Assembly (NCBI GenBank): GCA_049999725.1
Contig: JBNGIS010018049.1
Span: 1 to 39,388 of the forward strand
Direction: 5' to 3'
Source: Haplomitrium mnioides
Lineage: Eukaryota > Marchantiophyta > Haplomitriopsida > Calobryales
DNA length: 39,388 nt
In this document: positions 30,930 to 39,274 of the stretch, piece after piece
Layout: every line of letters begins with the position of its first letter
Numbering within the stretch: the first letter of the stretch is position 1
The notes under the pieces: generated by a model
The model's database searches: none
Seen by the model: only the letters and a program-made list of their open reading frames with translations
Told to the model about the DNA's origin: nothing
Made by a program: the position numbers and the translations under genes

Positions 30930-31854
30930 CGAGTACTTTGCAAGTAGGTTGGGTGTGGCCATGTGTGCCACATCGATCGCAGGTTGTTTGCGGCTAGCAT
31001 GAATGAGAATAAGTATGTCGGCCTTGATGTAATTGCCTGCCTCCTTTGTTGGTCTATGTGCACTGTTGAGCGCGTTCTAGTGTTGTTGATGTTCGACGTT
31101 CGATATGTTGATCCATGTTGTTGGGGGTCCAAGGTCAACTAGTGTAAGGGTAGGTAGTGCTCCTCATACATCTGGAGTGTCCCCTTCCTCGACCTCTGGA
31201 GAAACTTCTGTTTCTGAAGCAAAGATAATGTCCAATCCTTGTAAAGTGTGATTCAGGGTGTTGTAGAGGTGCGGCAGACCCTAGGGGTCATTTCTTTGCA
31301 TTTTCCACAAGGAGGAGTTGATGCTTTTCAGCTAGTAGCATGTATGCTATACGTTTAGAGTATCGAGTGAATCGCATATTGTGGTATTGTGATGCTAAAA
31401 TGAGATTGCTCACAGGAAAAGTTGATAGAGTCTTCTCTATTTGTTCTTCGTCAGTCACGAGGTGACCACAAATTGCTAATTGTGACACAATGCAGAATAA
31501 TTTGTTATTGTAATTGACTATGGACGTATGATCATGAACTCGGAGATTAATCCAGTCGTGTCTCATTGCATGAAGCGATATACTTGTCAGATGGTCAAAT
31601 ATGAGTTTTAATTCTGTCCACAATAGGTGGGGACTGTTATAGTTCAGGTATTGGAGTCTCAAGGGTTCAACCAGATGGTGTCGGATTAGGATAAGGGCTC
31701 TAGTTGCATCACTAGGGTTTATATCATTGTCAATATTGAGTATTTCACGGATACCTTTAGATGTCATATATGTTGTGACATCTAGTAACCATGATGAGTA
31801 ATTGGAGCCATCCAATCTGAGTGCCTAAAACTTCAGAGATGCTACAGATGCCAT
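30930..31854 (-). pseudogene. copia gag (copy 3)
   Basis: The start is the ATG at 31854-31852, aligned with 10411 of copy 2. A stop (TAG) follows within LKF*ALRLDG. The frame 31288-31815 is then open for 175 codons: DGSNYSSWLLDVTTYMTSKGI, DEEQIEKTLSTFPVSN, RFTRYSKRIAYMLLAEKHQ. The zinc-knuckle region (CDRCGTHGHTQPTC) is at about 30940-30985. It is the best preserved gag of the three. Confidence 0.75.
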
Positions 31855-33296
31855 TTGCAAGTTTGTGCTCTGTTTATGTTGAGAATACCTGTGAATAAGT
31901 AAGAGGAACCAGAATGTTTGGTGAATGCAGCTACTGGGTTAGGGCAACAACTATTCTGTACTTTGCACAGATTGGTGATTGGTCCAAAATTTGATCAATT
32001 ACGAACCCATGTACCTATTTATATTTTCTACTTCAAGCGTAAAATGAAGAACAAAAATGAAAAACAAGAAAGAATCGACTAAATGAGAGTCACTCGGTGT
32101 CTACTACNNNNNNNNNNNNNNNNNNNNNNNNNNNNNNNNNNNNNNNNNNNNNNNNNNNNNNNNNNNNNNNNNNNNNNNNNNNNNNNNNNNNNNNNNNNNN
32201 NNNNNNNAGTGACCATGATGAGTAATTGGAGCCATCCAATCTGAGTGCTTGAAACTTGAGAGATGCTACAGATGCCATTTGCAAGTTTGCACTCTGTTTA
32301 TGTTGAGAATACCTGTGAATAAGTAAGAGGAACCATAATGTTTGGCGAATGCAGCTGCTGGGTTAGGGCAGCAACTATTATGTACTTTGCACAGATTGGT
32401 GATTGGTCCGAAATTTGATCAATTACGGACCCATGTACCTATTTATATTTTCTGCTTCAAGGGGAAAAATGAAGAACAAATATGAAAAACAAGAAAGAAT
32501 CAACTAAATGCGAGTCACTCGGTGTCTACTACCAAAAGAAAAATGAATGAGGAATTGATGTTGCTAATAGATGAAGAAACTGCCCTAAAAAAATGTGTAT
32601 CTACTACTATTGGTATGCATGTATTGTGTCCTCCAAGAGCTTTCCTTATATGATCCTAGTCCCCGATTGTTGTGGTGCTGCTCTACAACACTGACTCTGT
32701 GAAGAAGGAACAAATAAAAGTTGCAAGTATGGCTAGATAGAGGGTTTAGCTCATGGAGGTGACAAGGATCAGTATTTCTGGTTAGTATGAGTGGCTTGTA
32801 GTCTCTTGTCAGAAATATTTTAGAATCAAAGAGTCTGTCTCTTGTGAGGGGTAGATTCGTTCAAAAAAGAAAGGAATCAATCAAAGATAATCAAGAGGTG
32901 GGTTGGAGAGATTGAACCTCATAATTCTAGAACATAACATGAAAAAACTAGAAGTGAAAAGATGCAGTGTTGTCCTTCCGTTGAATGTCGAGATAACTAC
33001 ATGCAACAACTTGTGTGAAGGTTTCTCTTGCCGAATGTATATTTGNNNNNNNNNNNNNNNNNNNNNNNNNNNNNNNNNNNNNNNNNNNNNNNNNNNNNNN
33101 NNNNNNNNNNNNNNNNNNNNNNNNNNNNNNNNNNNNNNNNNNNNNCCCAAACATGAGAAAAAAGAGAGGGGGGGGAGGGGGTAAGCCAAAAATGAAAAGG
33201 AAGGAACAATGGGAAGGTGGTAAGCTTGTGTGCTTAGTCTTCAAAATTAGAGATGCACGAAAAAGGTAAGAGGAAAGAGTCAAGTATAGGGGTAGG
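31855..33296 (-). other. leader of copia copy 3, interrupted and partly duplicated
   Basis: Non-coding leader with gaps at 32108-32207 and 33046-33145. The gag start and the adjoining leader occur twice, before the gap (to 32107) and after it (32208-about 32530). No protein is supported. Confidence 0.6.
32208..32586 (-). repeat. block identical to copy 2 positions 10103-10481
   Basis: I compared the reverse complement line by line with copy 2 and saw no difference over about 379 bp. The sequences on both sides of the block differ from copy 2 by about 7-10 percent. It includes the gag start of copy 2 type. Confidence 0.8.
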
Positions 33297-33740
33297 TTTA
33301 CGAACAATCTCTGAATACAGGAAAGATAAAGGATTGCAAATACAATCATTTCTTTTGAAAATACCTGACTTTGTTTGAATGTCATATAGGTAATGACAAG
33401 AGCATACTATATTAGAAGCTGACATCACTTCTTAGCTTTTGAGGTTGACATCATTTTTCAAACAGATTTTCTAGACACATGGAGAGGGCGCAACAATGCA
33501 ACAATACCACAAATTTTCTTTACTCTCAAAGCAAGAAATTTTGACAATTTTTGACATTAATGTTACTTACACACACTCCACATACTATCGTTGCATTCTA
33601 TTCCACCAATTAATTATGTGGTGGCACTCTTTCCCTCGGAAGAAAGCGGGAGGGTTTTAGTGAGACCACACATAGAATAGGATTAAGACTTATATAACAT
33701 ATAGTACTTAGTGTGGCTGATTATTAGAAGAAGAATCAAC

Positions 33741-33750
33741 CAAGAAGGAG
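33741..33750 (+). other. polypurine tract of copia copy 4
   Basis: CAAGAAGGAG next to the LTR start TGTTATAGGG. Confidence 0.65.
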
Positions 33751-33858
33751 TGTTATAGGGACATATATATACCCCATGTAAGCAGTCCTGAACTACTCAT
33801 TCTACTCATCCGTCTTGGAGACTCTTATGTGCATGTGTGCGGTTCTCATGCGATAACA
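33751..33858 (+). repeat. 3' LTR of copia copy 4
   Basis: 108 bp from TGTTATAGGGAC to GCGATAACA, with both ends intact. Core ACATATATATACCCC. Confidence 0.85.
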
Positions 33859-33985
33859 AAAATAAAAATAAAAACTAGAAAAAAATACACAAATGAACAA
33901 TAGATAAATAATAAACTTAAAATAATAATAAAATAGTTTTAAAAGAATAAGGTTAAATAAAAATGGTAAATATTAATAAAGCAGT
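33859..33985. other. AT-rich spacer between copia copies 4 and 5
   Basis: 127 bp, almost only A and T, with AATAATAA words. No gene. Confidence 0.7.
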
Positions 33986-34096
33986 TGTTATAAGGACATA
34001 TATATACCATATGTAAGTAGTCATCTATCAATCATTCTACTCATTTCGTCATGGAGACTCCTGTGTATGTGTGTGTGCAACGCTAATAGGATAGCA
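33986..34096 (+). repeat. 5' LTR of copia copy 5
   Basis: 111 bp, TGTTATAAGGAC ... GATAGCA. Around the TATATATA core the half-sites are changed (ATAAGG / CCATAT). Confidence 0.82.
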
Positions 34097-34114
34097 TATT
34101 ATTAGCACGAAGGA
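34097..34114 (+). other. primer-binding site of copia copy 5
   Basis: TTATTAGCACGA follows the LTR after a couple of bases. It is the direct complement of unmodified tRNA-Ile(AAU) positions 38-27, with T opposite position 34. Confidence 0.55.
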
Positions 34115-34467
34115 TTCTACATAGTTTTCTTTTTCCGCATGCGTTCAGTCCGCATCAACATTTGAGGAAGCTCCCGCATACTCATCTTTTGTGTACTCAT
34201 TTTTCTCTCTCTGTTGAACATTTTCTCTCAGCGATACCACCATTTTTTCTCTCTATCTAACGAGCATTTTTTTAGCATTCCACCTTTTTTCTTTTTTCAT
34301 CTCATCTTTTGCTCTTCACTCACTTTTTTCTTTTTCCTTTGAAACACACCCGTACATACTAGGGGGCGCTCACTTTCGCAACCTAAGCTCACTGTTCTCC
34401 TCTTGACGCCTCACTCTCCTTCGAACAAGCAGCCCCACTCGACGACTTGCTTAACAACATCTTTGCT

Positions 34468-34560
34468 CATATGCTTGGCGACTCTCTGCTTATCTGCTTG
34501 GCGACTCCCAACTCATCTGCATGACAACTTGTGCTCTCTGCTTGGCAATTTCTTTTTCCT
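34468..34560 (+). repeat. 23-bp leader minisatellite (copy 5)
   Basis: Four units of 23 bp based on CTGCTTGGCGACTCTC, homologous to the repeats in copies 1 and 2. Confidence 0.65.
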
Positions 34561-36053
34561 TTTCCACTTAGCGACATTGGTCCCTATTGCGGCATTGTGG
34601 GTGATCTTTTCTTTTTCTTGTTTCCATCTGTTCGATGATATCCGCGCAACACTAGTTTGCTACTTTCTTTATTCATCAACTCCAGCAGAGCACCACAACA
34701 TTCTGTGCTTCCCGGGATGACCGCATTGTATCCTTCTTGTTTGTTTTTTGTTCCTCGCCTATGATAGGCTGAAGCTGTCCATCCTCCTTACCCTTCAACA
34801 ACAACACATATCAGGTCGTATTTTGTTTTGTTTCTATTGCTATATTTCTACGCTAACCTCTCATCTAGATACTCACGAACCATTGTTACCTCTCTTCATT
34901 TTTCTATTCCTGGTTCTTTGTGAGATTCAAGTTTACAACTTCTCTTTGCTAGGAACTATCCAACATAGGAAACAACACCAGTGTGTACACCCGTTCTTCT
35001 TCGACACCAAAGTATACGAACTTGTTTTTCTAGCCCTAAACCCGACTTTTTCATCTTACCTTCTTTCATTTCGATCCTAACCTTGAAGGAAAAGCATATG
35101 AGATTACCACCTTCCTATTGTTCCTTCATTTTTGGTTCATTTTTCCCCTGTTTTGGTTCTCTACTGTCACTCAGCAACAGCCTACCTGTCCATCATGACA
35201 ACAACACCATCGGACACCAGGGGGAGACAAGGCATCAAACTTCCAACACTTCCTTGCCTCTATATGTAACTTTGACATTAGACACCTACCTTTGCATGAG
35301 TTCAACTCACTTGCCTATGCATCAATAAAGACTCAATCAAATATACTTTCGGTGAGAGATACCTTCACACAAGCGACTACACAAAGCTCTATCAACATTC
35401 AACAAAATGGAAACTCTACATCCTGCCACTTAAGGATCTCTCACTTTATTCTCCAAAACTTTGCGGCTCAACTTTCTCAACCCATCTCTTGATTATCTTT
35501 GATTGATTACTCTCATCTCTTTTTTTTTCTCCTTCTTTGAACCAATCTATCCCTCATAAGGGACACACTCCTTGATTCTAAAACATTTCTAATCAGCATA
35601 CAAGCGACTCATGCTAACAAGAAGTGTTGACCCCTGCCACCTCCACAAGCTAAACCCCTATCTGGCCATACTTACAATGTTTACTTCTTCTTTTCTTTAC
35701 AGAATCAGCATTGCAAAGTGGCACCACAACGATCGGGGACTAGGTTCACACAAGTACAACTCTTGGAAGACATGCCATAGGTACACCAACAAAAGTAGAG
35801 ACATATTTGTACAAGACAATCTCTTTATTCATTAGAAACATCAATTTCTTATTTCATTTCTTGGTAGTACATATCGATTGACTCACATTTAGTCAATTCT
35901 TTCTTGTTTTTCATTTCAGTTCCTCATTTTTTCACTTAAAGCAGAAAACATAAATAGGTACATGGGTTTGTGATCGACCAAAACTCAGATTGATCACCAA
36001 TCTTTACAGTGTACAAAACAATCGCAGCCCTAACCTTGCCGCTACATTCGCTA

Positions 36054-36090
36054 GAGCATCTATAGCCACTAGAGAGTCTTATCAAGACTT
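36054..36090. other. junction between copia copy 5 and the methyltransferase gene
   Basis: 37 bp from the last recognisable copia leader base to the last stop of the gene. There is no LTR or target-site duplication at this edge, so the copia copy ends by deletion or by a breakpoint. Confidence 0.5.
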
Positions 36091-36622
36091 TCAAGTCCCA
36101 AATATTGCAACAGAATCACTAGTAGCACCTACAGTACTAGGAGGAACAGGTTCCTTGTGGTATGCATAAACTATCTGTGACTGAGTCACATCAGATGGCA
36201 AGGAAGCCATTGCCAAAACCCTTTGAGGAATGTAGATAGACTAATGTCTATCATATTACACTGCAAAGCAGTTTCACATCAGCTTTGAAGCACAGACAAA
36301 GCCTGTACTAGATCCAAAGCAAAGATCTAACATCCAATCCTGCTCTCTTGACAAATGGTCGATGAAAAAATTGTAATTAACCAGCGGATTGTGATAAACA
36401 TTGACAAGAGCATCATCTCCTCGATGTTTAAGTTTGGCAGAAACCGCATGACAACTAAAAACACTACGAATGATTTGCCAAGGAATTCTAGTCGCAAGAG
36501 CAGAATGAAAATTAAAAAGCCTCATGCTTTTCTTTCCTACTTTCGTCCAATAGCCCACAGTCCAATATTCATAGGCATGTGCGATTCTAGGACCACCAGA
36601 ATGATGAATGTTACTTTTCTCC
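36091..36622 (-). pseudogene. exon: methyltransferase motifs X and I, C-terminal end
   Basis: It starts with NIHHSGGPRIAHAYEYWTVG and continues to VNVYHNPLVNYNFFIDHLS (motif X-like, compare HPxxKPxxLIxxxI in beta-class enzymes) and DWMLDLCFGSSTGFVCASKL (36304-36330 holds LDLCFGSST, compare LDPFxGSGT, the SAM-binding motif I). Three stops follow within 20 codons, around NCFAV.YDRH (compare an NC-hAVExD motif II). Then an open tail, IPQRVLAMASLPSDVTQSQI, runs to a TGA at 36093-36091. Loss of the frame right after motif I shows pseudogenisation. Confidence 0.65.
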
Positions 36623-36705
36623 CTATAGAAAGAAAAATAAACAAATCAAACGCTGTAACCAAAGTGGAGAAATTAAAAAAACTAAAAAATCAAGGAACAA
36701 CTTAC
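36623..36705 (-). other. short intron (83 bp)
   Basis: Donor GTAAGTTG, acceptor TTATTTTTCTTTCTATAG (minus strand). Joining the exons in phase 2 yields HGIWEKSNIHHSGGPRIAHA, in one frame on both sides. Confidence 0.8.
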
Positions 36706-37262
36706 CAGATGCCATGGTCAATTGTATAGCAAACTTTTGAAAGGGCATACTCAATGATGCCAAACTGTTGCGATGAGTGTATAATAACAAAAGACCAAAA
36801 ATCTAACGTTGCAATTGTTGCAAAAGATGAAACCATGTGAAAAATTTCATCTTTTGAAAATGGTTCAGAATCGTCATGCTTACATTCCTTAAGGTTGTAA
36901 CCGTAAGAAATATCCGCAATAATCAAAGTGAAACACCTAGGTTTCACCAAGCCCTTTAACTGTCAAGCATTGGCCTCCCCGTATACTTGGTAAAATACCA
37001 TGTTGAGACCATCGACATAGGACATTAAGTCCTCGTCTTTGTCTCTCACAACTCCTTTAGTTGAAAGAGATGCAACACTACTTTGGTGCTTTGATTTCCA
37101 CTCTCTAGCCTTTTGGCAATGAAGAAGAAAAGCTAGAGTATAGGAAATGAGAGTGGAAGCATGGTCTTGATCTTTTGGGGCTTCTTTGATCCCTGATCTT
37201 TTTTTACCTTTTGCAGCTGCTATCAAATTTTTAGCCAGCTCACGTTTGAAAGTTTTGTCCTC
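36706..37262 (-). pseudogene. exon: methyltransferase motif IV region
   Basis: 557 bp with a single stop (TGA, about 36960). The N-terminal part reads EDKTFKRELAKNLIAAAKGK and a helix ending MSYVDGLNMVFYQVYGEANA. After the stop, KGLVKPRCFTLIIADISYGYN places a strand ending in D-I-S-Y (36900-36917) where amino-methyltransferases have D/S-P-P-Y. Next FSKDEIFHMVSSF and LDFWSFVIIHSSQQFGII match a helix and the following strand. The domain binds the target base. The loss of PP suggests loss of activity. The exon ends ATCTG before GTAAGT. Confidence 0.65.
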
Positions 37263-37586
37263 CTACACAAAGAAAAAACATAAAACATTATATGGAGACC
37301 AAAAAGAATTATATGCTAGAGAGGGACACTGAATTCCATGTGTGTATGGACTTTGCAATCCAAGCACGCATGGACTTTGCTCTTCATGTGTGCATAGACT
37401 ACAAAGTCCTTTCGTACTTGGACTGCAAAGTCCATGCACGCATAGACTTTGCAATCCAAATGCGCAGGGACTTTGAAGTCCATGCGAGCATGGACCCTAA
37501 ACCTATTTTATGAAAACAAAAGACAACTTAAAATAAATTTGCTGCAACTCCATAGAAATGAATGTGATGTGAAAAGAAGAACTTAC
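37263..37586 (-). other. intron with 24-bp minisatellite
   Basis: 324 bp. Donor GTAAGTTC at the high-coordinate end and acceptor TTTTTTCTTTGTGTAG at the low end. Splicing joins EKLL to EDKTFKRELAKN in phase 0, which supports it. Confidence 0.75.
37336..37503. repeat. 24-bp palindromic minisatellite, array 1
   Basis: Seven consecutive 24-bp units in perfect register, beginning at 37336, 37360, 37384, 37408, 37432, 37456 and 37480. The consensus is CCATGCACGCATGG followed by ACTTTGCAAT or ACTTTGAAGT. Each unit holds a CATGCRCGCATG palindrome and, across the unit border, TGGACTTTGNAGTCCA. Confidence 0.88.
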
Positions 37587-38096
37587 CAAAAGCTTCTCAA
37601 AACTTGAATATAAAGAAACCATCTTGGACTCCTTAGTGTGGAGAGGGTACTCCTCTCTTGCCTCCTCCCAAGTGCTGTAGTAAACCTCTGAACAAAAACG
37701 TTTAACCATAATAACCAAAACTTTATGTCTCTCTGCCTCTCGAAACATTTTGTCTATTGAAATCTCTCCGGCTTCCACCTGCTTCAAAACTGAAATCTTG
37801 ACTTCGTCAAGAAGACCCTAAAGGGACCTCCAAGGTGTCCACTTCATGTCCTCCAGTTTTAGAGATCCCTTGGCCTTTGGCTTCTAGCCTTTGATCGTAT
37901 TCTTCTCCCACATTCAAAAAATGCTCTATTGTAGATCCCAGAGCTCTCCACTTTTGAATGCCAGCTGAAACCAGTTGTCTTGAGAAGTAATGGTCTTCTT
38001 AAGTATTGACTTGGGCTTTATCTCCAAGGTTTCCAGCATCAACTATCTTTTCAGTTTTTGGAATGACACCATCCCACTCTCTACAAATCTTTGATG
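37587..38096 (-). pseudogene. exon: linker between ParB-like and methyltransferase domains
   Basis: One frame reads REWDGVIPKTEKIVDAGNLG, a TAA, then EDHYFSRQLVSAGIQKWRAL, GSTIEHFLNVGEEYDQRLEA to about 37815. After a one-base shift LKQVEAGEISIDKMFREAER and STWEEAREEYPLHTKES continue to the donor. The exon ends ...AAGCTTTTG before GTAAGT at 37586 (minus). The content is mostly helical and I recognise no family. Confidence 0.55.
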
Positions 38097-38390
38097 TCAA
38101 TATTTGACCTTTTGAATAGATATCATTTCCAACTTGTACCTCTGGTCGTAGTTGTCATGAGTAGCAAAAATGTGGGCCTTTGTTAGTGCAAGGCCCACAT
38201 AGACATAACAATTGAAGAGTGATAATGTCAGATTCTTTGCTCTATAATTTGTGATTAATAGCTGCCTTGCTACAACACTGTGATTGCCTCCTGTAATCTC
38301 ATAGCAATACTTTTCAAGGTTCCTAATATCGAACTCTGACTTGTCTTTTAACCCACACTTTGGGTCAACAACAAAAATAAAAAGAAAACT
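38097..38390 (-). pseudogene. ParB/sulfiredoxin-like domain
   Basis: The minus strand reads EFDIRNLEKYCYEITGGNHS, VVARQLLI, then a gap of about 15 residues, CYVYVGLALTKAHIFATHDN. This follows the ParB N-terminal pattern: a strand with YxIxxGxHR, a helix beginning with A, a strand with V, and a (glt)xxEAxxLAxxHN helix. The Arg of the GxxR box is Ser here and the EA pair is changed, so the domain may be degenerate. In phage and bacterial proteins this fold is often fused to DNA methylases. The frame ends in a TGA, after which a different frame continues (REWDGVIPKTEKIVDAGNLG). Confidence 0.55.
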
Positions 38391-38412
38391 ATGCACATAC
38401 AAAATTTTCATT

Positions 38413-39010
38413 CAACCTTCTAATCTGGAATGGACCCAAGTTGTCCATTCCAAGTTTTGGCATATGCAAATTCTCCAGCCTTATTGTGATTGTTTCTTCA
38501 TGAACTCTACATCGCTAGACTACATACTCCTTTATTTTTTTTTTGTCTTCCTCAGACACTGTCTGAAGGTCCACCCACTTCTTTTCTTGGAAAGTTTGCA
38601 ACCCCTTGTAGGATTGCTTTTTAGCTCTTGATGTTGGAGCTTGAACTGGCTCTAGATGTGATTCTTGCCCCAAGTTTCTTAGTGATGAAGAAGAAGGGGC
38701 AGCAGAAGATGACTTTGTTGTAGATTCCGAGGGGGCTGGCTCCTCCTCAATGACTGGTGTTGGAACATGCTTTTTCTTCTTAGCAACCGGTTTCTTCTTT
38801 TTTGGATCCTCAGCTGGCTCAACCTCCTTTCTTTTCTTTTGGGTAGATGGGCCTGCCACGTGAATTGAGAATGTTGTCACGTTCGGATGCGACACTAGTG
38901 CTTGAATATTGACGCCCTACTTAGGCTTGAGAATCTTGATGAAATTGCGCTCAACGCGCTTTGTGTCTTTGTAGTTAGTTATCCACAAAATTTGCCAGAA
39001 ATTGAGTGAA
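38413..39010 (-). pseudogene. exon: Lys-rich region of the ParB-methyltransferase gene
   Basis: It opens with NFWQILWITNYKDTKRVERN, a stop, then GVNIQALVSHPNVTTFSIHV (the frame is open back past the apparent GTG at 38895). A basic segment follows with KKRKEVEPAEDPKKKKPVAK, which looks like a nuclear localisation signal, then a Ser/Pro/Glu-rich low-complexity part. The end reads QEKKWVDLQTVSEEDKKKIK. A one-base shift then continues the likely frame with SSDVEFMKKQSQ, a stop and GWRICICQNLEWTTWVHSRLEG. The last segment probably begins the ParB-like domain. Two stops and one frameshift mark decay. Confidence 0.6.
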
Positions 39011-39274
39011 CTGAAACAAAACAAAAAACAATTAAACATAAGTACAAGTGTAAGACTCGACATTCACTATGAGCAATGACTCTAATAACATTACATGGGT
39101 GCACTGCACAAAGGAGTCCATGCGCGCATGGATATGGAAGTTAATGCGCATATGGACTCCCATCGCCTATGTGTGCATGGACTTCAGAGTCCATGCGCGC
39201 TTGGACTTCCATCGTCCATGCAACCCTGGGACTCTATGCTCGCATGGACTCCTTGGGAGTTAGGACTTTTGTTT
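39011..39274 (-). other. intron with 24-bp minisatellite
   Basis: The acceptor is strong: a T-rich tract TTTTTTGTTTTGTTTCAG on the minus strand ends at 39011. The donor is not certain. The intron interior is occupied by the repeat at 39118-39262. Confidence 0.55.
39118..39262. repeat. 24-bp palindromic minisatellite, array 2
   Basis: About six units of 24-25 bp, starting near 39118 with CCATGCGCGCATGG. Each unit joins two palindromes, CATGCGCGCATG and GGACTTCAGAGTCC-like. Spacing is slightly less regular than in array 1. Confidence 0.75.

Larger units (their letters stand above)
26141..33296 (-). mobile_element. Ty1/copia retrotransposon, copy 3, 5'-truncated (decayed)
   Basis: The minus-strand order matches copies 1 and 2: gag (from 31854), protease, integrase, RT with internal array, RNase H, polypurine tract, 3' LTR (26141-26250). 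It has 100-N gaps at 28220, 28585, 32108 and 33046. Homology to the leader ends at about 33296, so the first about 1 kb of leader, the primer-binding site and the 5' LTR are missing. The piece beyond 32208 may come from another copy (see findings). RT/RNase H is closer to copy 2 than to copy 1. Confidence 0.82.
33334..33858 (+). mobile_element. Ty1/copia copy 4, 3' tail only
   Basis: Plus-strand 3' UTR homologous to 15510-15949, then the polypurine tract (33741-33750) and LTR (33751-33858). RNase H and everything upstream are absent. The tail is joined, in the opposite orientation, to the leader of copy 3. Confidence 0.78.
33986..36053 (+). mobile_element. Ty1/copia copy 5, 5' LTR and leader only
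   Basis: Plus-strand LTR (33986-34096) and a complete, ungapped leader homologous to 8277-10345 of copy 2. The homology stops within the CATTCGC word that in copy 2 lies about 65 bp before the gag ATG. What follows belongs to the methyltransferase gene. All protein-coding parts are missing. Frames such as 34403-34720 and 34748-35080 are leader translations. Confidence 0.8.

Noticed and set aside
34403-35328. Plus-strand frames of 105-115 codons
   Set aside because: They are the leader of copia copy 5; the same region in copies 1 and 2 does not keep these frames.
36355-36729. Plus-strand frame of 124 codons opposite the methyltransferase exon
   Set aside because: It is the shadow of the minus-strand exon, which has recognisable motifs and splice sites.
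37336-37503. CRISPR-like array
   Set aside because: Units are contiguous 24-mers without unique spacers, in a eukaryotic intron, so it is a minisatellite.
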